Below the pieces are notes generated by a model. That model was not told where the DNA came from. It saw only the letters and a list, made by a program, of their open reading frames with translations, and ran no database searches. A DNA stretch of 64,000 nucleotides. Origin: Tetrastigma voinierianum (Eukaryota; Streptophyta; Magnoliopsida; Vitales; Vitaceae). The DNA lies in NCBI GenBank assembly GCA_016808115.1, contig JAEQBH010006815.1:1-64000 (forward strand), in the 5' to 3' direction. Shown piece by piece: positions 31,150-41,772 of the stretch (the stretch's first letter is position 1; each line of letters starts with the position of its first letter). The position numbers were made by a program, and so were the translations under genes.

Positions 31150-32880
31150 TGTCAGGGCATTCGTGATGACAAGCATTATGATGAATCAATCGCCAGAAGA
31201 TTAATTCCTCTATTGGCATCAGGACATGGAATGAAAGAAAAATGAACAAGCAAGACAGATGAAAGAGTTGCAAAGTCAGGTCGATCGCTTACAATACGAG
31301 AATGACCAGTTGCGGGCCCAGATAAAAAAAAATCACGATCTTGTAAAAGATGCACGAGATAGCGATTACGTTGCACAGTCAATCACCCATGATAAAGGGA
31401 AGGGGCTCGTTGTTCCTAATGACGTCGATCACCGATAGGCGATGGTGTCCTCGGGTGGCTCCCGTCCACAGATCTCTCGTCGACAAAGAATACTCGGGAG
31501 AGCACAAGGACGAATCGGCGGGGCCTTCGCCTGCCCTTTTTGCCTTTAATTAGCGCCAATTAGTGGTGCATCTTGGGAGTAAGGAGAGGCGGCCGAGAAG
31601 ACCTCTGGTCAGTTAGGCCTCGGGTAACTCGTGGTGTTGCCTACGTGCATGTTGCCACCAATCGCAGCCCGTACATCGGAGCCTTTAATCTGATACCAAT
31701 GTTTTACATACCGCCCGAGTCTTAATCAAGGCCAGATGACATGCTCTTGTACACCACAGGCTGACCGCATCATAGTATGATCCACCTCACGGGTTTGTCA
31801 TTCAAACTTTCACAACATTCGATTACTCGGCTGACCCTTACAACCATATGCTCTATTATAATCAAGCAATGACACTAAATGCTTGTAACAACTAGTTGTT
31901 ATCACGAAGTGTCTTGACCGGTTCACGGGGCGGAATAACGGCTTGGTTTCCTGGCTCGTGCTACTCAATAAATTCATTCGAACTATAGGCCCACATTCTT
32001 ATCCGCAGTATCTACGCCCGTGCCCTGAGAATCAACAACTCTTTATAAACCATTCTCACATAGGAAGAAGAGTCGATCAGGTGACCTGAGGAGGTTCGAG
32101 AATGTGGCCAGATCTAGCAAATAGAGTTCTATAGCATAGTAGTAGTCCTCCAAGAGCTTTGGGAGAAGCTTTGGAGCCGTGACAGTCCTTTTTCTAGTCA
32201 TTATCTTTACACTCACTAGCAATAATGGAATAATTATACGGACCGGGCTGATGGGTACTCAATGATGGAGGGCCAAATATCAGGTGCGACCTAGTCACAT
32301 CCGCTGGTTATGAGCCGGTTGGCCCGCGAAATAAGCCACTGAAGCAACCCTCCCGAATCGAGGAGAGTGAGAGCAGGCGAAAGTGGTCAAAAGTGACCTA
32401 TCCTGAAAGAAAGAGAGCCCTCCTTGATTTTACCCCCTAAACATCTCTTATAAGAGGCTATGACCTATCATTTGCAATTTTCCAGAGTTTAAATGGCCTG
32501 CTTTGATCTAAACGGATCCCTCTCAGAGAAACCAGTCCTTGATGTGCGATTATCATAGAGACCATGGGCATGAGGCCAGAACGGTCTTGGCTTTAAAATT
32601 TGTGGTGGAAAAACATCAAGGTGGGATCTCAAAGGATATGTTAGGAACTTGACCACGGGGTGGAGTTTGGGCGAGCCACTAGATACCTATCTGATAGACG
32701 TGATTTCAGGCAAAATCTAGACATGCCATAAACAATATATTAGGTGGCCCTTCTGATGACCAATATCAGTCGAAGCGCCAACGAAATTAGCTCTTAAGAG
32801 CCACCATAGTCAAAGTTAGGGTGAATTCCATACACGAGGAAGGAAGGCACGAAGAGCCAAACTTGATAGATGGTCAGTAT
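31150..32880 (+). pseudogene. Tat element 2 gag
   Basis: Near 31,238-31,370 the translation reads MKELQSQVDRLQYENDQLRA, then QIKKNHDLVKDARDS, the N-terminal coiled coil of Tat gag proteins, followed by DKGKGLVVPNDVD. At about 31,790-31,880 FVIQTFTTFDYSADPYNH and MLYYNQAMTLNA match the start of the capsid-like retrotransposon gag domain (DPxxHLxxYxxxM), with FLQELWEKLW-like readings further on. Many stops and shifts occur. Confidence 0.65.
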
Positions 32881-32889
32881 CATTCCTCA

Positions 32890-33240
32890 CAGCAAACCCT
32901 GACGGGATAATTGTGCCTCATTATGATGCTCTGGTACTCATCCTCTGTATTAACGGTTTTAATGTGCACAGGGTACTGGTAGATCTTTGCAATGTGGCAG
33001 ACTTGTTGTAATTATCGGCATTCGAGTAAATGAAACTCTTTGTAGGAAGGCTTAACTTAGCCCGGTGGATCCTTTCTAGTTTCAATGGTGAATACCGTAA
33101 CACTAGGAGATGTCATTCTCCTTGTGAAGGCTAGGACGATAACTCGATGGGTTCTATTCTCGATCGTCGAAGATTTAGGGCCTTACAATGCCATAATAGG
33201 CCGGAACTTTGTTGCATTCGATGAAATCTATCGCTGGCAA
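32890..33240 (+). pseudogene. Tat element 2 aspartic protease
   Basis: The frames give PHYDALVLILCINGF, VHRVLVDLCNVADLL, LSAFE, LARWILSSFNGEY, and after a shift VEDLGPYNAIIGRNF. This is the layout of Tat proteases, which have PHxDALVV, VLVDxGSSADIL and YNAIIGRP. The catalytic DxGS is here DLCN, and the region is frameshifted, so the enzyme is dead as written. It would cut the polyprotein. Confidence 0.7.
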
Positions 33241-33519
33241 CCATCGGCTTGATTCTATTGTTGACTAACATTGAATGAGTTGACCTTTTAAGCGATCTAT
33301 TGTGCATGGTAGTGTTATTTGCTATCTACATAGGAACAAAAAAGGTAGAAGAACCTTAAAAATCCTCCTCTTGAAGCATTGAGCCTTGTGTAGCAATCCT
33401 GATTCGCGCGAATCGAGGCGAAGAAAGGGATCGGCGGGCATGGATCCCGAGAAAATAATGCTGGGCGGGCCGAGAAAAATTCCTTATGCGGAGTTCACTT
33501 CTCGAGTGAAGAGAAAGAC

Positions 33520-34230
33520 GATTACGACTCTTCTTTGTTAAATAACGTAGATGTGTTTGCCTGGAGCCACTCAGATATGGTAGGGATTAACCCAACGGTG
33601 GCCTCTCACAAGCTAAATATCATCCCCGCGGCCAGGCTAGTCAAACAGAAGGTGAGGCATTTATACCTAGATCACCACCAAATTATCCATAAGGAGGTTA
33701 ATGACTATTGACGACCCAAATCCGGGAAGTGAAACACCGAGTGGATTAGCGACGTGGTGGTAGTTCCAATGAAATGAGGAAGTGGCGAGTATCGTGGATT
33801 GCAACGACCTCGATAGGCATGCCCCGAAGGATGGCTTCCCTTGCGCGTATAGATCAGATTGTTGATCACGCAGTAGGGCATAGAATCACAGTCTTTGGGC
33901 GCCTTCTGCAGATATCATCATATTCCCGTAGTGCTTTGACTTAAACTGACCTTCATCACCGCACGGGTTATGCCCCCATTATAATGTGATGCCTTTTGGT
34001 TGAAGAATGCTAGGTACAGCTTGCAAGGTTGGTGACTAAGATATTCCAGCGCATTTGTTGGGCAACGCCATGGAAGCCCTATATCGATGACATCTTTAGT
34101 AAAATCAAAAGCTTGACCATAGCAAGCTTTTCTGAAGCCTTTAAGCTACTCTGAAGATATGGCATGAAACTCAAACCCTTTGAAATGTGCATTTGGAGTC
34201 AACGTAGAGCAAGTTCTTAGAGCTATTGGG
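33520..34230 (+). pseudogene. Tat element 2 reverse transcriptase
   Basis: The translation reads LLNNVDVFAWSHSDMVGINP, then TVASHKLNI (33,530-33,630), the pre-RT block; then VVVPMK, a decayed CIDF region, a degraded palm and a YIDD-like stretch near 34,080 (TATATCGATGACAT). Later KLKPFEMCIWSQR-like codons echo KLNPxKCAFGV. Stops and shifts are frequent; it is more decayed than element 1's RT. Confidence 0.7.
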
Positions 34231-35420
34231 CGAGGCCCAGCCCGAGTAGGGTCAATCCCTTCAACTCAAAAACAATAATGGATTCTAGACTCCTACCTCA
34301 AAGGGTTTAGTAACTAGCAAATGGGTTAGAAGCTCTCTGACGATTTATATCGATTCATCGACCCGATTAAAACCATTTTCACCACCACAAAGGGAGCTAA
34401 AGGGTCGGCTAGAATGAAAGTGTGGCCAGGTACCCTTATGGTATCAAGCGATATCTTCTTGAACCACACGATCATGGTTGTATGGGGCGGGAGATCGCTC
34501 TATCTTTACCTAACATTGTCGGAAGTTTCGATGGCGCGGCATTATTCCCGAAAAGAAGATGAAAACCAAAAACAAGGCGATATTCTTCATAAGTAAATCC
34601 ACGGCATAAGCGAAACTGATATACCCACGTCTAGAGCAGAGTGTCATTGTACTCCAGTGTAGCGGCAGAACCTTAAGCTTTCTTTTCAAGCAAAACCTTA
34701 TCATTGTCTTTGACGATCTCTCTACATGAAACAACATACACAAAACCTAACACAATGGGGAGGATGGCCTGATGACGTCAGGCTAAGTGGGTTGGGTATT
34801 CGATTATAAGAAACCTCGCAGCATTGAAGGGGCTGGTATTGGCAGGATTTTCTGTATAACTCCCTCGATTGGATGTGGTATGGGATACTTGATGGGTGGT
34901 GGATGCATAATGTGAATGAAGCCTCTCCTGGAAATGGGAGGCGGAGATTCGACACGGCTAAAAGCCCCAGCTAGGAAAGGTAGAGCAAGCCATGCAGTAG
35001 ACTTTTTCGATCGATGTGGGGCGGAGTATAAGCAATCGAGATGAAATCGATTTATTTCGTCGGTATCATCGGGAAATCCTCATACGTAGCGACTCTCACC
35101 TGAAATTATGACAGAGTAAGCGAGAGAATACGAAACGAGAGACCAACATATGGAAGATATATGGGCTTGGTGGCAGGCTATGGATTTTGCGGCTTGGAAG
35201 CTTGAGCATATCCCAAGGGACTCCAATGAAAGGGTAGACACATTGGCAGTAGTGGTCGCATCTGTCCTGATAAAAGAAACTGTATTCCTCCCAATCTACT
35301 ACCAATCGGCATCGTCTATTGCAATAGATCGAGTAAGTCATATAGATAAAATAGATCCTTCTTGGCTAACTCCTATATTGCATTATTTGAGCTTAAGGCG
35401 ATGAGCAATGAGTCGAAGCC
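34231..35420 (+). pseudogene. Tat element 2 RNase H
   Basis: Recognisable pieces: PIKTIFTTTKGAKGSARM (about 34,362-34,415), then LYLYLTLSEVSMA and REDENQKQ readings, an ELSEFxIEY-like region near 34,760, and an open frame 35,150-35,404 with DFAAWKLEHIPRDSNERVDT, then LAVVVAS, TVFLPIYYQSASS and PSWLTPILHYL. The last is the well-kept RNase H end (HIPRxxNxxADALA) and linker to integrase. Confidence 0.8.
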
Positions 35421-35439
35421 ACTTGAGGTCCAGTCAGCG

Positions 35440-36545
35440 ACACGATTTTCCTTAGTAAATGGGAAGTATAAGCAGTCTCGGATGAGGCCATATCTTAAGT
35501 GTCTCCGCGGTGAGTAGGTATAGTATATACTAGTAGAACTTCATGAGGGGGTATGAGGAAACCATCCTGGCGATTGAACTTTAGCTCATAGGGCCCGTAC
35601 GCCAAGGGTATTATTATTGTATGAGAGCGGATCTGGTAGCCTATGTCGAGTCGCGTCATTTGCCAATCTTGAAGCTCTCGTATCGAGGATTCCAACTCGA
35701 GACCTAGCCACCATTACAAGCCTTTGGCCCTTTGCCTAGTGAGGAATTGATATAGTTAGACCATTGCCTACCTCCCTAGCTCATAAAAAGTTGATGCTGG
35801 TTGCCATCGACTACTTTAGCAAATGGATAGAAGTAGAAGCCTTTGCCTCCATCAAAGACAAGGATGTCACCCAATTTTTGTGGAAGAATATTGTATACCA
35901 GTTCAAAATACCTCAGTTGATCATAACTGATAATGGCCCACAGTTTGACAGTAAAGTATACAGAAACTTCTACCACGAGCTAAAAATCATAAACTTGAAC
36001 TCAAACCCTTGATACTCGCAGAGCAATGGCCAGGCAGAAGCTTCTAGCAAAACTATCTTGACGGTTTTGAAAAAGAATTTGCATTTGGCTAAGGGAAAAT
36101 GGGTGGACGAGCTACCAGGAGTCCTTTAAGCCTCTGGGAACAACCAGGAGCCATTTGGAGTGTCTGTGCCCTCACCTATGGTATGGGCATTATTCCCATA
36201 GAAATCGAGATGCACGCTTCAAACTGGGGTTCTGGAGCCGGCTAATGTTGAAGCCATCTCGAGACTGAATGGACGAGCTGGGACGACCACTATACTATTG
36301 CTTACCCATCAAGGATGGAAAACTTATCTGACATGCATATAAAGCCTCTTGCATTTGTTTGAGGATCTAGTCTTGAGAAAGGTCTTTGAGAACCTGGTGA
36401 CCACTGTGATCGGAAGAATTTCAACCAATTGGAAAAGACCATACATAGTTGTACTAGTGGAAATTAGCCCGGGTCTAAACTGTTAGCACTTTTGAAAGTC
36501 GTGTTGGCTCTCACGGAAAGATTAACTATCCTAGCTAGATGTTCG
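35440..36545 (+). pseudogene. Tat element 2 integrase
   Basis: A zinc-finger region (YILVELHEGV...) precedes the core. Frame 35,764-36,012 carries KKLMLVAIDYFSKWIEVEAF, ASIKDKDVTQFLWKN, then PQLIITDNGPQFDS: the first two catalytic Asp residues. A stop at 36,010 precedes SNGQAEASSKT, with the catalytic Glu, and LHLAKGKWVDELPGVL. The C-terminal part (36,170-36,545) repeats 2-414. Integrase inserts the DNA copy into the chromosome. Stops at 36,010 and 36,127 break it. Confidence 0.88.
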
Positions 36546-36998
36546 TAAAAGGATAAGAAATAGTAAAGGTTCAATGCATAACTCTTTTCTAATTATAAAT
36601 TGCCACTATTAGTTATTTCATGCAAAACCGGTTCATTTGCAATATGCAATGCCTTTCAGAAAATCTTTTCCTTGGCCTTCTTGTTGCTACGAACACAAAA
36701 TTACGTCTTGGCTGACAACCGTCTAGAGTTTTGGACTGTCAAGCAGGTGTTTTGTTACTGATGAAAAAAAACAGGTTTTGTGATTCAGTTATTTTCTATT
36801 TCTCCATTGGAATGAGCTGTTATGCTTTCATAAACATGATGTATTTTGATTGGAAAATTTAGTGTTACTAAATGTATTTCTAGGAAAAATGGTTTCTGAA
36901 GCCCATAGAATGAGTAAGTTACTCTTCTACCAGATTTTTTGCTTGATAAACATAGGGTGCAAATGGAAATTTAGAGTCTTTATCTTCTCTTTGAACAG
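36546..36998 (+). other. intron-like sequence (copy 2 of 415-866)
   Basis: Aligns with 415-866 throughout, with small indels. No gene is seen. It ends with TTGAACAG before the exon at 36,999. Confidence 0.5.
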
Positions 36999-37189
36999 CT
37001 GCCCCAGCTACGTCAATCAGTCCGGAAATGGACTTACTTGGCTCACTGTCAGATTCATTTTCTTAAATTTAGTGAAATATTGTGCCATCTGAACCTGCAA
37101 CCCACATCATCTGAGGCTGATGTCCTTGCAAATGCTGGGTCTGCACCCACATCTGCAGCAATCCCATTTGGATCTGCTATTATGAATAG
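36999..37189 (+). pseudogene. epsin tail exon, copy 2 of 867-1,056
   Basis: It reads APATSISPEMDLLG (with CTACGTC for CTACATC), SLSDSFS, then SEADVLANAGSAPTSAAIP and FGSAIMN, ending AATAG/gtaatt. It keeps the ETD-like EMDLLGSLSDSF stretch that is garbled in copy 1, and inserts extra bases near 37,066-37,085 instead. Both versions together support the family call. Confidence 0.8.
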
Positions 37190-37757
37190 GTAATTAATTC
37201 TATTAAATTTGAAAAACTAGTGAGAAGAAGCTCTTAATGTCTCGCTAAACTTTTAAATTCACGCAGGAGCCTTTTTTTGGGTCAATGTCCAAGTTCCCTG
37301 TATAAAGTATAATAATTACTGGAGTGACTGCACATGTCAAACTTGTGTTAATTGTTTACGGTACATTTTATATGTTCTACACAATGAAATCATTCCATTT
37401 CAATGGTTTGGAAAAGTACTTTGCATGGTGTTTACAAGGGAATGAAAAGTGATAAGCGCAGAGGTCAGAATTTTCCCCCTAAGCAGTGTTATTTTACATA
37501 TGTATTCTGTTAAGGAAAAATAGATTCTAGTTCAAATGATGTACTGCACACTAAGAAATTATATCATTTCTGTGGGATGTCAAAATGTGCAGCAATGATT
37601 ATGCCCTTCCCAGAAAGAGTAAGGAATCTCCAAATGAAGCCAGGCAATGAATTGCTTTGCCTTAACTCTTATTCATAACATTTCTCCATAAAATGGATGA
37701 TTTTCATAGTTATTGTTGACAAATAATATAAACTAAGTGTTTATCTAGCTAGTGATG
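37190..37757 (+). other. epsin intron (copy 2 of 1,057-1,624)
   Basis: Non-coding; nearly identical to copy 1 from 37,520 to 37,790. No gene is seen. Confidence 0.5.
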
Positions 37758-38142
37758 CTCTCTTTATGGACCAGCTGCTGCATAATATAACAGTGGGAAC
37801 TCCCTCTCACAGTTGGGTTCTTCACAGGCTCCTCCTCATGGTCCTGTACGTTCCTAATCTCAGCACACAAACGCCACCACCTTCACAGTTTCCTTTTCCA
37901 GGTTAATGTCTTCAGAGTCTCATTTTCAAGCCCCCCCTGCACCTTCACACTCTCCTTTCAATCACTAAATGGGGCAAGCTGGACCACGCTCAGTTCATTG
38001 ACTTCACAGTCAAGTGTATCTGCTTCAACTTGGAGTTCACTTACTATAGGTTCCTCAAACATCCAAGGACAAGTTTGACCCATGTCGGCGGTTTGGGCTG
38101 GTACACTGAGCAGAGGATTAGTCAATTTGAATATATCTGGAC
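37758..38142 (+). pseudogene. epsin penultimate exon, copy 2 of 1,625-1,997
   Basis: Same reading as copy 1 (YGPAAA.YNSGNSLSQLGSS, APPHGPVRS, SVSAST, SKDKFDP, ISG) with its own set of indels. The donor TCTGGAC/gtaagt at 38,142 is kept. Confidence 0.75.
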
Positions 38143-38217
38143 GTAAGTGCTTGCAACCCTTGGTTTACTCATGTGAAGCTTTTAGTAATTTTATATCTAC
38201 TTTGTCCCAGAGACTAA

Positions 38218-38590
38218 ATTGTATCTAAATAGTCAACTTCTAAATGATGATGTGATAGACTGTACATTAATGGATGAAGCCGTTAGACCTGAACCTGCCT
38301 AGCTCTGCCACGTGAGCCGATCAGGTATCTGGAAGTAGTGTGTGCCTCGATCATAAATCAGATAATGTTGGAATATGGGATAGTGATGGGTTGTTCTGTG
38401 GGATGAATCGTGTGGTGATCTCGTTGCGGTATGAATATGTGCAAATGGGCTCAGCAAGTAAGTGCGATCTCGTGACCTGCTAGTCAGTTCTATTAATCTG
38501 CAGGGATTGGGAGTTGTCCTTTGTTGTCAGTGAGCAGAGTCAGATAAATCCATATAACCATCCCATGGGTGATCAGGTCAACAAGGTTCC
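38218..38590 (+). pseudogene. rearranged remnant of the epsin last exon
   Basis: By position this should be the second copy of 2,095-2,560. The intron before it and the flank after it (CAACAAGGTTCCTTCTTACT) align well, but the interior is almost unrecognisable: only GATGAAGCC, CCTGAACCTGCCTAGCTCTGCC and scattered words recall the original. No Met/Gly repeat remains. Confidence 0.45.
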
Positions 38591-38859
38591 TTCTTACTGT
38601 TGGTTACCGTATGATTCCTTTATTAGCTAAGGAGTCATTGTTAGCTGTGAATGTGTAACAATCTAAGATAAGCCTTTTTCACATGTGGTTTTTTTTTTAT
38701 ACATATATCTTTTTTTGGGTGACTTTTGTGGAATATTAAAGTATGTTTTGATTACTTACTGAACGATAATAAATCAGATTTAATTCATTCTTTTGCTTAT
38801 TTGAATCGAATGGTGGATGTTGTTTTATATATTTCACGGTTGAGTATGTGTTGACTAGT
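38591..38859 (+). other. 3' flank (copy 2 of 2,590-2,867)
   Basis: Aligns with the epsin 3' flank of copy 1; no gene seen. Confidence 0.5.
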
Positions 38860-39095
38860 TTTTTAGCGTAGACCAAAAACAACTTATTCTTGTTATTGTT
38901 AGGACAAATTCACGACACCAGCTACCAAAGACTAGCTAAATTAGTCGCGGCAGCGGCGCTTCTTAAAAACTTGTTGACTTTTTTTAGCGCCAGGGCCAAT
39001 CAAGCTGATTCTTGATAATGTTGTTAGGACAAATTTTTGACATAGCTACCAAAGACAAACTAAATCAGTCCCCAGCAACGACGTCAAAAACTTAT
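38860..39095 (-). repeat. duplicated primer-site segment (copy 2 of 2,868-3,104)
   Basis: The right unit (primer-site match at about 39,069-39,086) is kept as in copy 1. The left unit is altered (GTCGCGGCAGCGGCGCTTCT near 38,945). Confidence 0.6.
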
Positions 39096-41757
39096 TGAGT
39101 AAACCAAAATATGAAATATGTTTTACGCAGCAGCTATGTAAAATGCTTCATTTTGAAATTGATTTGAGTATAGATCATTGCAGAGTACATAGGTCCTTAT
39201 AAGTAGTACGAGTTGATTTTAGGAATACGAGATATCATTCCCACGAGAGTCGATAAAGAAAATTTACTTCTTGCTAAATATCCTTACTATTTGAATTTCC
39301 AAGATCATTGATAGATTTATCTTCGTAGATAAAAAGAAATAAAACACTAATGAAATTTCTAAAGTACATGCTTAGAGAGTTCACTGGACTAAAATACAAG
39401 GGAAGAAAAACAGTGTTGTGACCATCACTTTGCGAGTTCCAAATAAGATAAAGTAATGGATATGAACCTTGAAATTGTCTAAGAGCAAACTAGTGTAGAA
39501 ATGGATTTCTCCTAACTCTACACATTTCACTATCAAGCATCTTAGAACTTCTATCTACAGAAGTGGGTTTGAAGAAGCTACTTGTTGGATTTGTTCCTCT
39601 TTTAAGATTTCTTATTTTTCCTTCTCGGTACTTCAAGTCATTTCTTAGAGATTTGTAAGTTTGATTGCCCCATGGACAGGATTTAGCAAGCCCTCTCCAA
39701 AATAACAGTTATCTCAGCCATCAATTTGATAAGAATTTCCTCTTCCCTTTATTAGAATCTCAGCAAACATTGGGTTGAAGTTATTCCTCGATTGAGGTGT
39801 GAAACCTCTGAAATTAAGTTGCTTCGATCAGTAGAAGTGGATCTTATGCCTCGGGTACACACTCCTGTTGTCACCCAAGAGGGAGCCTTAAAAGCAGAGG
39901 TTAGATCATCACTAGTCATATATCAAAGTAATCCAAAAAGTGCATTAGTTCAAATAATATTAGTGTAATTTTACCCCTGGTATTGCTCATTACTCAGGTA
40001 ATCTCAACTACGTGTCACTCGGAGGAGTTCACGGAAATTAGAACAATATCTGACTCTTTGAGTACAAAACAGCGATGGGTGGAACAACTCAATGTGAGCA
40101 ATACTGATTAAATCACTCGATTTCTTACCCAGAAACAAGCATGCTCTTCTGATCAATAATCTAACAAAAATTTTCTTCCCAAAGAAGCAGCCTTTAGAAT
40201 CGGATCACATATCACAATGACTAGTTGATTAAAACGAATTCATTTAGATTGCGATCAAAATAAAGAAAAATGATTTCGAATAAATTCAATTTTCATTTAA
40301 AGTTTAGACATAAATGAAATCGATTTATGAATACCGGCTCTAAATTCCCGGATCAGTCACTACTTTAATCTAAAGCGAATCTTAAAAAAAACAAGCCCAA
40401 GGAAAAATAAAAGTAAAAAAAGAAAGAAAAATATATACAATAAGACTTTAGCTTTCCCAAAAAAGACGAAGACTTTATGAAAGCCGCCGGAAGTTGCGCA
40501 CTACTTCCCAAAAAATTCTATTTATAGGCTCGGGTCTTGGGCCACACAAAGCGGCGAGAATCCTTGCCGAAAAGCCAGAAATTTGCCTAGTTGTTGCTTG
40601 CGCGGTGATGTCGTGATGAAATCCATAGCATTCAGGGTTGCTTCGATGTTGTGGGTTCGCGACTAATGTCCGCAAACATCGAATCACATTTGGCACTTCT
40701 CGGTTTTTCGGTGATGGTCCATGTTACGTGATGATGTCGCGACATGGAGATACGTGTTGTAGATTAGTGCGATGTCGCGACATTTATTTGGTGTTGCAAC
40801 GCATTGTTGTGATGTCGCGACATAGCCTATTAATGCCGCCTTGTACACACTTACCACGATGTGACATTCGCGATCTAATGTTGCAACATTGGTTATTTAA
40901 GTTCATTGTGATCACCTCAGGCTGATGTCGCGACACTGTTGTGATGTTGTGACATCATACCTTGTTGTTCTGAAGTCCTCTACCAATGTCTTGGTGATAT
41001 TGCAGACATTTATTCGACTTCCACCCGACATTAGTGATTTCACTATCAATTTGCTTTGATTTGATGTCACGACATTAACATGTTAATCACTCGTTAATGC
41101 TGCAACATTGCCACTGCAGGTTTGATATATTAAGCTTATGTCCCGCAAACATTTATGCTCGAGTTTGTGACATTGAATCTTGTTACTATGAAATTACTCT
41201 CGCGTGTTTTTATATGATGTCGCGACATTTGTACTGTGTCACGACGTTTGACTTGTCTCATCACTCAAGCTGCTTTGATTGAATGTCGCGACATTGGACG
41301 TGTAGATCTCGTATTCCAGCTTTGGCTAATGTTGCGACATTTACGATTCGATGTTGCTACATTCAAATGATTCAGTCTTTTCCTTTACAAGCCATGTCGT
41401 TGTGATGTCGCAACATTGGATGGTTGCCATAATTTACTGCTAGAGTTGTTTATGATGTCATGACATTGTTGTATCGTTGCTTTCCTTTCTTCAGCTAATG
41501 TCGCGACATAGCCATAATTTCAAGACTCTCCACATAATGTTGCGACCTTTGAAACTCTTTGAGAAGCAATGTCGCGACATTAGTACTGTTGCACCATGCT
41601 GATTTTGCTCCTTTTTATCTTTGATGCTATTTTCTTTAAGTTTTGCAAACATAAAATTTTGAGTGGCCTGACTCCATAATTTTGCATTAAACTGAACTTT
41701 TAAGCCTGAAATATACTCGGAAAATGGACTTAAAATAGATGAGTTTTAGACTCATCA
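39096..41757 (-). mobile_element. Athila-type LTR, copy 2
   Basis: Same ends, TATA box (40,516-40,528) and palindrome array (40,600-41,590) as 3,105-5,764, and almost the same length (2,662 against 2,660 bp). It is followed by the same polypurine tract (41,758-41,772). Confidence 0.7.
40600..41590. repeat. TGTCGCGACA palindrome array, copy 2
   Basis: Exact palindromes occur near 40,735, 40,771, 40,810, 40,925, 41,219, 41,283, 41,502 and 41,569, with CpG-decay variants between them as in copy 1. Some sites that are exact in copy 1 are changed here (for example near 40,859 and 41,237). Confidence 0.8.
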
Positions 41758-41772
41758 AACTCCCCCAAACTT

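Larger units (their letters stand above)
30413..36545 (+). mobile_element. Tat-lineage Ty3/gypsy element 2
   Basis: Leader/LTR from about 30,418 (TGTAGAGTACC), gag (31,150-32,880), protease (32,890-33,240), reverse transcriptase (33,520-34,230), RNase H (34,230-35,420) and integrase (35,440-36,545). Domain order and many motifs are of the Tat lineage. Its sequence differs clearly from element 1, so it is another family. No 3' LTR is recognisable after 36,545, where epsin intron-like sequence follows. Confidence 0.85.
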
